Source: an uncultured Spirochaetales bacterium (GTDB lineage: Bacteria > Spirochaetota > Spirochaetia > Sphaerochaetales > Sphaerochaetaceae). Taken from it: DNA of 64,000 nt. Within the stretch, counting starts at the first letter, position 1, and each line of letters begins with the position of its first letter. Below, in pieces: positions 53,979 to 62,570 of the stretch. Below the pieces are notes generated by a model that did no database searches, had not been told where the DNA came from, and saw nothing but the letters and a program-made list of their open reading frames with translations. The DNA is taken from assembly GCA_949299185.1 (NCBI GenBank), contig CASFZR010000006.1, positions 1 through 64,000 of the forward strand, written 5' to 3'. The position numbers were made by a program, and so were the translations under genes.

Positions 53979-55757
53979 ATGTCAGATTACATCGAAGAGA
54001 CCGATGGCGTTCCTTCGGAGAACGTTGCCGGAGATTCCACAGAGCAGAAGCCTGCGAGGTCGCCAAGGGGCAGGAAGCCTAGGACCGCGGCCTCAGCTGA
54101 TGGCGCTAAGCGCAAGATAACCATACGTAAGCGCACCAAGGTGACGGTACGTAAGAGCGAGGAAGAGTCCTCGGAGCCTGCAGAGCAGGTTGAGATGCCG
54201 TTTATCGAGGTCGCGGAGAATATCCCGGAACCTATCCAGGAGGAGAGTGCCGAGGGAGCCGTTCCTGCAGATGAGGCCGTTGCCGCGGCAGAGGCTCCCA
54301 CTGAAGCGCAGCCTGCCACGGAGGAGACGGAGAGCCGTCCTCCGCAGGGCGAGAGGGTCGAGCGTGATTTCCGTAACCATCGCGATAAGAGGATGAAGAA
54401 CGGCAAGAACCGCAGGGCCATGGAGGAGCTTCCCCCAGAGGTGAATATCGATGAGCATCCGGATGCTCCAAGGCTCTATATCTCCCTGCTCACCGCGCTG
54501 CCTTTGGATCAGCTCAGGGCCAGGGCCAGGGAGGCGGGGATTCCTGAGGATGTGATCCTCGATTGCAGGAAGCAGGATCTCATCGCCAAGATGCTGCGCC
54601 TCCATTCGGCATCAGGCGGCGCTCTCTTCGTCGAGGGCGTGCTTGAGATCCTTCAGGATGGCAGCTTCGGCTATGTGAGATACGCGGTGAACAACTATCT
54701 TGCCGGAACTGAGGATGTATATATCTCCGCATCGATCATCAAGGCTGTTGGCCTCAAGACCGGTGATTTCATCCTCGGGCAGATAAGGGCTCCCAGGGAA
54801 GGGGAGAAGAGCGCTGCCGTGATAAGGGTCCTCAAGGTCAATGACGAGGAGCCTAGGATGGCGAAGGTCCGCGCTCCGTTCGATTCCCTGACTCCGATCT
54901 TTCCCGATGAGAGGCTCAGGCTTGAGACGGTGCATGAGAGCGCTCCGTCGGATCTATCCACGCGCGTGGTCGATCTCTTCTGCCCGATCGGAAAGGGACA
55001 GCGCTCGCTCATCGTCGCGCCTCCCCGTACCGGTAAGACCGTGCTGATGCAGAAGATCGCCAATGCGATAACCGAGAACCATCCTGAGGTCACTCTGATG
55101 GTGCTTCTCGTGGATGAGAGGCCTGAGGAGGTCACTGATATGACGCGTAACGTAAAGGGCGAGGTCATAGCCAGCACCTTCGATGAGCAGGCCCAGCACC
55201 ACGTGCAGGTTGCCGAGATGGTAATAGAGCGGGCGAAGAGGCTCGTGGAGTACAAGAAGGATGTCGTTATCCTCCTTGATTCGATTACCCGCCTTGCCCG
55301 CGCATACAACCAGACCGTTCCCGCATCGGGAAAGATCCTCTCCGGTGGTGTCGACTCCAACGCGCTCCACAAGCCTAAGAGATTCTTCGGCGCGGCGAGG
55401 AATATCGAGGAGGGGGGATCGCTCACGATCATCTCCACTGCGCTCATCGAGACGGGATCGAGGATGGATGAGGTCATCTTCGAGGAGTTCAAGGGTACGG
55501 GTAACAATGAGATCGTCCTTGACAGGAAGATGGCTGACAACCGCCGCTTCCCGGCCATAAACATCAAGAAGTCTGGAACGAGACGCGATGATCTTCTCCT
55601 CTCAGAGGATGTGAGGTCACGCGTGTATCTGCTGCGCACGGCGTTCGGCAATCTCGATGATATGGATATGTCGGTGAGCATAATTGACAAGATGAGGAAA
55701 ACAAACAACAATAAGGAGTTCCTCGACTCGATGAATACACCGGCGAGGATGGCATGA
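53979..55757 (+). CDS. rho: Transcription termination factor Rho
   Basis: 592 residues, well above the 419 of E. coli. The extra 170 or so N-terminal residues are charged, Glu/Lys/Arg-rich and low in complexity ([20 protein letters not shown], then a Pro/Glu-rich stretch), as in some other phyla. The Rho_N/RNA-binding domains ([16 protein letters not shown]) and the ATPase with [47 protein letters not shown] and [13 protein letters not shown] are complete. rpmE follows. Confidence 0.97.
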   Translation: MSDYIEETDGVPSENVAGDSTEQKPARSPRGRKPRTAASADGAKRKITIRKRTKVTVRKSEEESSEPAEQVEMPFIEVAENIPEPIQEESAEGAVPADEAVAAAEAPTEAQPATEETESRPPQGERVERDFRNHRDKRMKNGKNRRAMEELPPEVNIDEHPDAPRLYISLLTALPLDQLRARAREAGIPEDVILDCRKQDLIAKMLRLHSASGGALFVEGVLEILQDGSFGYVRYAVNNYLAGTEDVYISASIIKAVGLKTGDFILGQIRAPREGEKSAAVIRVLKVNDEEPRMAKVRAPFDSLTPIFPDERLRLETVHESAPSDLSTRVVDLFCPIGKGQRSLIVAPPRTGKTVLMQKIANAITENHPEVTLMVLLVDERPEEVTDMTRNVKGEVIASTFDEQAQHHVQVAEMVIERAKRLVEYKKDVVILLDSITRLARAYNQTVPASGKILSGGVDSNALHKPKRFFGAARNIEEGGSLTIISTALIETGSRMDEVIFEEFKGTGNNEIVLDRKMADNRRFPAINIKKSGTRRDDLLLSEDVRSRVYLLRTAFGNLDDMDMSVSIIDKMRKTNNNKEFLDSMNTPARMA

Positions 55758-55809
55758 GGTCCCTTGCCTGTGAAAGCAGGCGATATTACATAGACCGGAG
55801 GAAAATGAG

Positions 55810-56016
55810 ATGAAGAAAGACATCCATCCTGAGTACACCTTGCAGGAAATCCATTGCTCATGCGGCAATGTGATAAAGACGAAGTCCACGTCGAAGAACC
55901 TTCACGTTGAGATCTGCTCTGCGTGTCATCCGTTCTTCACGGGCACGCAGAAGCTTGTCGATACCACTGGCCGTGTCGAGCGCTTCAACAAGAGGTACAA
56001 CAGGACTACGAACTGA
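55810..56016 (+). CDS. rpmE: 50S ribosomal protein L31, zinc-binding type
   Basis: 68 residues: [19 protein letters not shown] and [20 protein letters not shown]. CxC and CxxC pairs show the Zn-containing form. Commonly follows rho, as here. GGAGG lies 8 bases before ATG. Confidence 0.96.
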   Translation: MKKDIHPEYTLQEIHCSCGNVIKTKSTSKNLHVEICSACHPFFTGTQKLVDTTGRVERFNKRYNRTTN

Positions 56017-56034
56017 GTGTTCGATATCACAGAT

Positions 56035-56064
56035 AAAGCCGGACAAATTGTCCGGCTTTTTCTT
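56035..56064 (+). terminator. Terminator after rpmE
   Basis: AAAGCCGGAC (56035-56044), loop AAATT, GTCCGGCTTT (56050-56059), then TTCTT. A strong 10-bp stem directly after the stop codon region. Confidence 0.88.
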
Positions 56065-56068
56065 ACAC

Positions 56069-56098
56069 TTGCAAAGATTGCGTCCATTTCCCTATAAT
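56069..56098 (+). promoter_or_regulatory. Promoter for the galactokinase-like/surE operon
   Basis: TTGCAA at 56069-56074 and a perfect TATAAT at 56093-56098, with an 18-base spacer. Start would be near 56105, about 13 bases before the ATG. Confidence 0.6.
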
Positions 56099-56117
56099 CT
56101 CCCCATAGGGTGTATCG

Positions 56118-57296
56118 ATGGAAGGCACAGCAAAGGCGCATCAGGGTGAATATGGCGTGGAGCCGGAAGTACTGGTAGAGGTTCCTCAGGTAACGACGCT
56201 CCTAGGTGCATTCGCGGAGTATTGCAAGGGATTCTCCCTTACCAGCACTAATAGCCATGGTCTCAGGGTTGCCCTGACACGGCGTGATGATAATACCGTA
56301 AGGGTCTTCAATGCCACGCGCGGAGAGCGCAAGAAGTTCCAGCTCTCTGCCCTGAAGGAGCGCAAGGAGGACAAGTGGGCCTCCATCGTCAAGGCCGTAT
56401 GCCAGGCGATGCTCTCGGCTGAGCTTGATATCACGGGATTCGATATGACATTCAAGGGGCAGAGCGCGGTTGCCGATGCTCCTTCCCTGACCGCGGCTAT
56501 CGTCTCCGGCATGGTCTATGGCCTCAATTCCCTTTACTCGCTCTCACTCGATGCCAATGCCATGATGAGGCTCGGCTTCAGCGTAAATCGCTTCATGACG
56601 CGCTATGGCTCAAGGCTGCGCGATCTCGTGACGCTCTTCACCGCGGAGCCTGGCAAGGTCATATTCTTCGATCTTGAGAGCTATGATTACAGCTCATATG
56701 ATTATCCATTCGTTGCCGAGAACGGCATAGGATCATACTTCATAGACTGCTCACTGCCGGAGGATGAGCTTTCCGGCGAGGTTGATATCTTCCGTGAGAA
56801 CTGCGTGAAGGCCGTGAAGATGGCGACCCCTTCCTTGCCGATGGGTGAGAAGCTCCGCTCGCTCTCGGAGTGGGGCATAAGGCATCTGCATCTTCCTCTT
56901 CCTGAGGATCTGAAGCGGGCTCTCAGCTTCGTCGCCGAGGATTCGGCTTTCGCGAAGAAGGGACTTGAGGCGGTGAAGAACGGTGATGCCACCGCGTTCG
57001 GCAAGATCATGGCCGCCGAGCAGCGTAACCTCTCCGAGCTTGCTGATCTTACCTCTCCCGAGGTGGACTGGCTCGTGAAGCGTGGGTTCGAGGCAGCTGG
57101 AGTGAGGGGGATAACGGAGATATCCGTAGGGATATCAGGGACGCTGGTGGCCCTGATCGAGAATGGTGCCGTCGAGCAGTATAGCGCACAGCTGGAGGAG
57201 TACGAGAGGATATTCGGCTTCCATCCCATCATGAGGGAGTATGTGCCTTCTCGCGGTATCAGGATGGTAAGCCTGGATGAAGATCCTTCTCTCTAA
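56118..57296 (+). CDS. Galactokinase-like GHMP-family protein, degenerate motifs
   Basis: 392 residues, galactokinase length. The order of segments fits GalK: the sugar motif position reads TTLLGAFAEYCKGFSL (family VNLIGEHTDYNGG), the ATP-loop position GQSAVADAPSLTAA (family PLGAGLSSSAA), and the final motif SVGISGTLVALIE (family GAGFGGCxVAL). The presumed base region YGSRLRDLVTLFTAEPGK retains an Asp. So the fold is clear, but the glycine/serine loops are lost and activity as a galactokinase is doubtful. Overlaps surE by 20 bases. No galT or galE nearby. Confidence 0.7.
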   Translation: MEGTAKAHQGEYGVEPEVLVEVPQVTTLLGAFAEYCKGFSLTSTNSHGLRVALTRRDDNTVRVFNATRGERKKFQLSALKERKEDKWASIVKAVCQAMLSAELDITGFDMTFKGQSAVADAPSLTAAIVSGMVYGLNSLYSLSLDANAMMRLGFSVNRFMTRYGSRLRDLVTLFTAEPGKVIFFDLESYDYSSYDYPFVAENGIGSYFIDCSLPEDELSGEVDIFRENCVKAVKMATPSLPMGEKLRSLSEWGIRHLHLPLPEDLKRALSFVAEDSAFAKKGLEAVKNGDATAFGKIMAAEQRNLSELADLTSPEVDWLVKRGFEAAGVRGITEISVGISGTLVALIENGAVEQYSAQLEEYERIFGFHPIMREYVPSRGIRMVSLDEDPSL

Positions 57297-58014
57297 TGAT
57301 GATGGCTTCGATGCCATCGGCATAAAGGTCCTTGATGATGTGCTGTCCGCCGCTGGCCATGAGGTGACTGTCGCGGCTCCGGACAGCGAGCAGAGCGGTA
57401 AGTCCCATTCGATGACGATTCGCGGCCGCGTGAGGATCACGGAGTATGGCCCGAGGCGCTTCCATGTCTCCGGTACGCCTGCTGACTGCATCATCTACAG
57501 CCATCGCTGCGCGCTCTTTCCCTCTGTCCCGGATCTTGTGATCTCCGGCATAAACAGGGGGTATAACCTCTCTGCGGATATCATATACTCAGGTACATGC
57601 GCGGCCGCGCGGCAGGCTGCTATCTATGGCATGAAGGCGATCGCCATCTCCGCTGAGGATGGCTGCGGCCCGGATACGTTCTCTGCAGCGGCCCATTATC
57701 TTCTTGATAATCTCGAGCTGCTTTCCTCCCAGATACCTCCTATGACCTTCATGAACATCAATGTTCCTTCATCGTTCACAGGAGAGGCGGAGAAGGGCGG
57801 CATAGGATTCGTCCATTATGAGGATGATGTGATCGTCGTCTCTGATGATGGCCGGGTGAAGGAGCTTGAGATCAGGGGATGCGGCTTCAACAGGCAGGGG
57901 GCGGATGGGCCTTACAGGGCTGATTTCGAGATATGCCAGGATGGACGCGCCGCTGTCACCATCGTCGATGTGCTTCCTCACCATTCTCCTGCGATGGCGG
58001 GACTTGAGATATGA
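57277..58014 (+). CDS. surE: 5'/3'-nucleotidase SurE
   Basis: 245 residues. ILLSNDDGFDAIGIKVL carries the metal Asp pair; EQSGKSHSMTI, VSGTPADC and SGINRGYNLSADIIYSGT are conserved. SurE dephosphorylates nucleoside monophosphates. It begins inside the upstream gene and overlaps the YkgJ-type gene by 4 bases. Confidence 0.94.
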   Translation: MKILLSNDDGFDAIGIKVLDDVLSAAGHEVTVAAPDSEQSGKSHSMTIRGRVRITEYGPRRFHVSGTPADCIIYSHRCALFPSVPDLVISGINRGYNLSADIIYSGTCAAARQAAIYGMKAIAISAEDGCGPDTFSAAAHYLLDNLELLSSQIPPMTFMNINVPSSFTGEAEKGGIGFVHYEDDVIVVSDDGRVKELEIRGCGFNRQGADGPYRADFEICQDGRAAVTIVDVLPHHSPAMAGLEI

Positions 58015-58319
58015 GCTGGGAGGATATCTGCAGGCGCTGCGGACTCTGCTGCTTCTCCCGTACCATCTATCCTGATGAGGTCGTGGTGGATTTCTCTTCT
58101 CCTTGCTCGTTCCTTGATACGGCCACACGGCTCTGTACCGTCTATGAGGAGCGCTTCGATATCTGCTCTGAATGCACGAAGGTCACTCCTCTTACCGCGA
58201 TCCTCGGTACCTCTCTGCCGCCGTCATGTGCCTATATCGAATGGGCCAGACGCCACCGCATCAGGCTGCGCCATGATAAGCCGATGGCTGTGGTTGATGA
58301 ACTTCGTTCCTCCGATTGA
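58011..58319 (+). CDS. YkgJ-family cysteine-cluster protein
   Basis: 102 residues, start overlapping the surE stop (ATGA). CRRCGLCCFSR, SPCSFLD, LCTVYEERFDICSEC fit the YkgJ/UPF0153 pattern of a putative Fe-S or zinc cluster protein. Function unknown; it directly precedes the cysteine desulfurase/NifU pair, so a link to Fe-S metabolism is plausible. Confidence 0.82.
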   Translation: MSWEDICRRCGLCCFSRTIYPDEVVVDFSSPCSFLDTATRLCTVYEERFDICSECTKVTPLTAILGTSLPPSCAYIEWARRHRIRLRHDKPMAVVDELRSSD

Positions 58320-58344
58320 CCATAGGGGCTAAAGCTAATACCTT
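58316..58344 (+). promoter_or_regulatory. Weak candidate promoter before nifS
   Basis: TTGACC at 58316-58321, overlapping the stop codon of the YkgJ-type gene, and TACCTT at 58339-58344 with a 17-base spacer. The -10 matches only three positions. Read-through from the surE operon is equally possible. Confidence 0.3.
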
Positions 58345-58361
58345 ACGTGTGAGGAAGGTTT

Positions 58362-59551
58362 ATGGACAGATACGTATACCTTGATAATAATGGCACTACC
58401 CGCATGGCAGATGAGGTAGCGGCCTTCATCCATGAGAACGATGGATTATATGGTAATGCCTCAAGTATGCATACATTGGGCCGAGTATGCATACATTGGG
58501 CCGCCAGGCAATGAGCGGCATCGACTGGGCCCGTGGAGAGGTCGCGGCGCTGATAGGATCCGGAAAGGAGGAGGTGATCTTCACATCCGGGGCCTCTGAG
58601 AGCAATAACACGGTCTTCTCCATATTCCGTGATCTCATCGATGAAGGAGGTGATCGGAAGAGGATCATCACGACGACCATCGAGCATCCGGCCACGAGAG
58701 AGACAGTGAAATACCTGCAGAAGAAGGGCTACAGCATCGATCTCTGTCCCGTGGATAGGATAGGGCGAGTGGATATGGAGGCGATGGAGAAGCTTATCGA
58801 TAGCGATGTCTGCCTCGTGTCGGTGATGCTTGGGAACAATGAGTCGGGTACGATCCAGCCTGTGAAGGAGATCGCCGCGATGGCTCATGCGAAGGGCGCG
58901 TATATGCATACCGATGCGACGCAGGCGATCGGCAAGATACCTGTGTATGTGGATGATCTTGGCGTGGATTATCTCTCGCTATCCGCTCATAAGTTCTATG
59001 GCCCGAAGGGGATAGGCGTGCTTTATGCGCGGAAGGGCGCACCCCTTGCTCCTTTCGTCCACGGTGGCCATCAGGAAGGCGGCATGAGGGCCGGTACCTA
59101 TAACAACCAGGCGATCTATGGACTCGGCAAGGCGGCTGAGCTTGCGCGTCTTTCCGTGCAGGAGGAGCATGATAAGCTCTGGGCAATGAGGGAGGCGCTA
59201 AGGCGCGGTATCGAGGAGAGGATTCCCGATGTCGTGGTGAATGGCACGAACGATGAGGCGCTCTGCCTGCCGGGCACGCTCAATGTCTCGTTCCCGAGGG
59301 CCGAAGGGGAGTCGATACTCCTCTATCTCGATCTTGAGGGAATAGAGGTGTCTACGGGATCTGCCTGTGCCACAGGCTCCCTCGAGCCTAGCTATGTGCT
59401 GCTTGCCGCAGGACTTCCCGTAGAGCTGGCGCATGGTTCCGTGCGCTTCTCGTTCGGAAGGTATAATACGATGGAGGATGTCGATTACGTACTCGAGAAG
59501 CTTCCTCCGATCATAGATAGAATCAGGGCGATGAGTACGAGGAAGGCGTGA
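58362..59551 (+). pseudogene. nifS: Cysteine desulfurase (NifS/IscS) interrupted by a 20-bp tandem duplication
   Basis: Translation starts at ATG 58362 behind GAGGAAGG and reads VYLDNNGTTRMADEVAAF, then YGNASSMHTLGR, but shifts frame at a direct 20-bp duplication (58464-58483 repeated at 58484-58503) and stops at TGA 58512. With one copy removed the frame runs straight on as MHTLGRQAMSGIDWARGEV to 59551, about 389 residues, a normal NifS. Downstream parts are intact: TSGASESNN, MLGNNESGTIQP, the PLP lysine SAHKFYGPKG and the active Cys in STGSACATGS. An internal ATG at 58487 could yield a protein lacking the first 35 or so residues. NifS mobilises sulfur from cysteine for Fe-S clusters; nifU follows. 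Confidence 0.9.
58464..58503 (+). repeat. Exact 20-bp tandem duplication inside nifS
   Basis: Two perfect head-to-tail copies of a 20-bp unit beginning AGTATGCATACATTGGG. The unit contains the palindrome GTATGCATAC. Because 20 is not a multiple of three, one extra copy breaks the reading frame; loss of one copy restores it. Confidence 0.95.
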
Positions 59552-59552
59552 T

Positions 59553-60164
59553 ATGGCTGATAGTTTCATGGCACAGTGGGTATATACCGACACGGTGAAG
59601 GATCATTTCATGAATCCCCGCAACCTCTGGAAGGAGGGCGAGGATTTCACCCCGGATGGAGTGGGCGAGGTTGGATCCCTTGCCTGCGGCGACCAGATGA
59701 GGGTCGGCATCAAGGTGAAGGATGGGCGCATCGAGAGCCTGAGGTGGCTGACCTATGGATGCGCTTCTGCGATCGCATCGACGTCGATGATGAGCGAGAT
59801 GGCTGTCGGGATGACGCTTGAGGAGGCCTATCATATAACGCCTGAGATGATCACTGGCGCACTTGGGGGACTTCCTGAGCATAAGTTCCATTGCTCGGTC
59901 CTTGGAGATAAGGCGCTCCGTGCCGCGATCGATGATTACCTCGAGCGCAACGGCATCGAGAATACGCTCAAGGGAACGACCGCGAAGGTCATCTGCGAGT
60001 GCAAGGGCGTTACCGATCATATGATCGAGGAGCTTGTTAAGAGCGATAAGGTCCGTACCTTCGAGGAGCTGCAGGAGGCGACAGGGTGCTGCACCGCCTG
60101 CGGCAAGTGCCGTTCGAAGATCATGGACGAGCTTAACGAGTTCCTCCATATCTACGGAAAATGA
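59553..60164 (+). CDS. nifU: NifU-like Fe-S scaffold (IscU domain + BFD-like [2Fe-2S] domain)
   Basis: 203 residues. IscU-type part: VKDHFMNPRNLWKEG, GSLACGDQMRVGIKV, RWLTYGCASAIASTSMMSEM and KFHCSVLGDKALRAAIDDY, with the three scaffold cysteines. C-terminal part: VICECKGVTDHMI and GCCTACGKCRSKI, a BFD-like cluster domain. The C-terminal Nfu domain of full NifU is absent, a common arrangement in anaerobes. One base after nifS, and ATGA overlap with the HTH gene. Confidence 0.93.
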   Translation: MADSFMAQWVYTDTVKDHFMNPRNLWKEGEDFTPDGVGEVGSLACGDQMRVGIKVKDGRIESLRWLTYGCASAIASTSMMSEMAVGMTLEEAYHITPEMITGALGGLPEHKFHCSVLGDKALRAAIDDYLERNGIENTLKGTTAKVICECKGVTDHMIEELVKSDKVRTFEELQEATGCCTACGKCRSKIMDELNEFLHIYGK

Positions 60165-60475
60165 TCAGCGCCTATGCCGATATGGTGAAGGACGCGCTCT
60201 ATCCTAGGAAGCGTGTCCTCACCCGGCGCAATAAGTATCTTAAGATCATGAAGCCGCGTGATTTCTCCCCGGAGGAGATACGCGGCCTCCGTGTCCGTCT
60301 CCGTCTATCAGTGGGGATGTTCGCTGAGCTTCTTTCCGTCTCCGATAAGACCGTGGAGGCCTGGGAGGCCGGTACCAACACCCCGTCAGGACCGGCCCTT
60401 CGCCTCATGACGATGATCATGGCCTATCCTGATATCCTGGTGGATACCAGGACATTCTACGAGACAGCGGACTAG
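60161..60475 (+). CDS. Helix-turn-helix protein (Xre/MqsA-antitoxin-like)
   Basis: 104 residues from ATG 60161, overlapping the nifU stop. After a basic start (YPRKRVLTRRNKYLK), FSPEEIRGLRVRLRLSVGMF, AELLSVSDKTVEAWEAGTNTPSGPAL and RLMTMI form the HTH of the MqsA/HigA antitoxin type, with the WE.G motif. No toxin gene is adjacent. It may regulate the Fe-S operon it ends. It converges with the next gene by 4 bases. Confidence 0.85.
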   Translation: MISAYADMVKDALYPRKRVLTRRNKYLKIMKPRDFSPEEIRGLRVRLRLSVGMFAELLSVSDKTVEAWEAGTNTPSGPALRLMTMIMAYPDILVDTRTFYETAD

Positions 60476-62127
60476 AGGGCTCCGTATATCGAGCCGCCGA
60501 TGAACTCCCGGAGGATCGAATCAGGGGGTACGTCCTCGCTTGGGGCGGGGTATATGAGTTCCAGGAAGCTCAGTAGCCGCCTTGCAAGGGTGTATGCGCT
60601 TCCATTCTCCCTCTTTACTGAACGCAGCAGCGGTATTGCCAGCGGGGCAAGTACTGATAGCTCATATTCAAGCGAGCTGTTTATCATGGCGTCGGCATTG
60701 TTCTGATAGGGGAAGATGTTGTTCTTCTCTCCCCGTTCCACGCTCGGCCATCTGGATAGCGTCTCGACCGCGTCGAGCCCTCTTGTGCGGTTATCGCGGA
60801 CCATGCGCCTGAGTATCCTGTTGTCCGTGGTGCTTATCCTGGATCTGGAGTCTAGGTTCACCTGCGTCAGCGCCGATATGTATATCCTATAGGCCTTCTC
60901 GTGGGGAAAGCCTGGAAGGAGCCCCGGATTGAGGCCATGGATGCCTTCGATTATGAGGATGGTGCTGTTGTTCATCCTCGATTCCTCCTCTGCGAATCTG
61001 GTGGCCTTCTCCTTGAATGAGTGATAGGCCAGATGCACGCCTTCTCCTTCGAGGAGCGCTTCTATCTGTTCACGCAGGAGCGGAAGGTTGAGCGATTCCA
61101 GTACCTCATAGTCCTTCTCTCCGTTCTCATCCAGCGGTATCATCCCGGACTCATGGTAGTAGTCATCCAGGGATATCCGCATGCACTCGAAGCCATGTGC
61201 CCGTAGCTCGTCGGTGAGCTTCATCGAGAAGGTGGTCTTGCCTGATGATGACGGGCCGGAGATGAACACGGCCTTGACCGTCCCTTTCGTCCTGATATCC
61301 GTGGCTATGTCCGAGATGCGCTTGCGCTGCAGTGCCTCAGATAGCCTTATCGTCTCATGTAGCGTTCCGTCTGCGATCTTCCTGTTCAGGTCTCCCAGCG
61401 ATTCGATCGAGAGTATCCTCGCATAGCGCTTGTTCTCCTGGAATACGGAGAAGAGGCGAGGGTTATCCTGGAAGGGCATGATCCGCATGGGGCTTCTGGA
61501 TTGTGGGTATCTCAATAGGAGTCCGTCCTCGTAGGCCCTCAGCTCCCAGATCTCAAGGTATCCTGCGGAAATGAGCAATGGTTCGTAGTAAACCTCCATG
61601 CAGCTTCCGAGGCGCGCGAAGCGGTATGCGCCGTCGTTTATCGTATCAAGCAGGCGTACCGTCTCGCTAAGGCCGCGGCCATTCGAGTATTCAAGGGCCT
61701 CTTCTGAGGTAAGTTCCACGATGTCTATCGGCAGGTCATCCTCTATGGCCTTCCTCATCGTCTCGGTGAGCCTTGGTATATCTGGTTCCTCCCCATCGCG
61801 ATAGCGGAAGTAATAGCCATCGCCGAGGCTGTGGCCTATGATCAGCGAGCGCTCTGGCGAAATGAGGGCTGAGGCGTAGCAGAGCAGGAAGCAGAGGCTC
61901 TTGCGGTAAACGCGGCGGCCATTCTTGGAACAGAGCCTTATGGTCATTATCTCAGCATTGCCTTCTACTCGTTCCGAGAGAGAACGGGCGATACCATTTA
62001 CCGTAGCCGCCACGACAGGGTTCGCCTCGTATGAACGCTCAGGTACCTCTGGAAGCAGGTCGATGATCCTTGAGCCTTTAGGGGCTTCCTTCCTTATTCC
62101 GTCTATGCTTACGAAGATCCTATCCAT
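60472..62127 (-). CDS. TGS-domain/uridine-kinase-like nucleoside kinase
   Basis: 551 residues from ATG 62127; an earlier TTG at 62163 was rejected. The N-terminal part looks like a TGS-like domain (FVSIDGIRKEAPKGSRIIDL) followed by a ThrRS-editing-type segment (IGHSLGDGYYFRY, about 95-150), as in a family of fusion kinases found in Clostridia, Thermotogae and spirochaetes. The kinase starts near residue 290 with the P-loop FISGPSSSGKTTF and DDYYHE. Phosphorylates uridine/cytidine or a related nucleoside; substrate not certain. No partner gene is close. Confidence 0.88.
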   Translation of the reverse strand: MDRIFVSIDGIRKEAPKGSRIIDLLPEVPERSYEANPVVAATVNGIARSLSERVEGNAEIMTIRLCSKNGRRVYRKSLCFLLCYASALISPERSLIIGHSLGDGYYFRYRDGEEPDIPRLTETMRKAIEDDLPIDIVELTSEEALEYSNGRGLSETVRLLDTINDGAYRFARLGSCMEVYYEPLLISAGYLEIWELRAYEDGLLLRYPQSRSPMRIMPFQDNPRLFSVFQENKRYARILSIESLGDLNRKIADGTLHETIRLSEALQRKRISDIATDIRTKGTVKAVFISGPSSSGKTTFSMKLTDELRAHGFECMRISLDDYYHESGMIPLDENGEKDYEVLESLNLPLLREQIEALLEGEGVHLAYHSFKEKATRFAEEESRMNNSTILIIEGIHGLNPGLLPGFPHEKAYRIYISALTQVNLDSRSRISTTDNRILRRMVRDNRTRGLDAVETLSRWPSVERGEKNNIFPYQNNADAMINSSLEYELSVLAPLAIPLLRSVKRENGSAYTLARRLLSFLELIYPAPSEDVPPDSILREFIGGSIYGAL

Positions 62128-62187
62128 TCCTAGATGATAACCTCCGCATATCAGGATTTGCAAATCAATGGTGGATTTCAGATGGAA

Positions 62188-62556
62188 TCATCGTGAAGTG
62201 GCGATCTCCTTACCGATCCAGCGCATGATCACGGATACTGCATATTCCTTCTCGGCATCGGAAAGCTCATGGCCTTTCGCGATATGATGCCACTTCTCAA
62301 GGCATCCACGGCAGCAGCAACCGGTGGCGTGCTGGGCGATGAATACAGGATGGCCACGCATGGGAGTCTGCCTGCCGTCATTGGCTATCTCTGCAGGGGC
62401 AAGCCGCTTCGCTATGAATTCCCTGGCATGATCCTCGATCGTATCGAGGCCCTTGTTACGCACATAGTCCTTATCCTTCTCTGAGAGATGGAAGCGTGAC
62501 CTGAACGCCGAGCGTGCCAGCCTTGCCTCCAGCTCTGTCCATTGCTGATCAGTCAT
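62188..62556 (-). CDS. DUF4186 family protein
   Basis: 122 residues from ATG 62556 (MTDQQWTELEARLARS), chosen to fit family starts; a TTG at 62574 would overlap the ATPase stop region. FRSRFHLSEKDKDYVRNKGL, RLAPAEIANDGRQTPMRGHP, VFIAQHATGCCCRGCLEKWH are diagnostic. The Cys/His cluster (CCCRGCLEKWH) suggests metal binding. Function unknown. Co-directional with and 15 bases behind the P-type ATPase, consistent with one operon and a metal link. Confidence 0.88.
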   Translation of the reverse strand: MTDQQWTELEARLARSAFRSRFHLSEKDKDYVRNKGLDTIEDHAREFIAKRLAPAEIANDGRQTPMRGHPVFIAQHATGCCCRGCLEKWHHIAKGHELSDAEKEYAVSVIMRWIGKEIATSR

Positions 62557-62570
62557 GGCTATATCATAGC

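Noticed and set aside
60161..60475. Toxin-antitoxin pair
   Set aside because: The HTH resembles antitoxins, but no toxin-like gene adjoins it on either side; the flanking genes are nifU and a kinase on the other strand.
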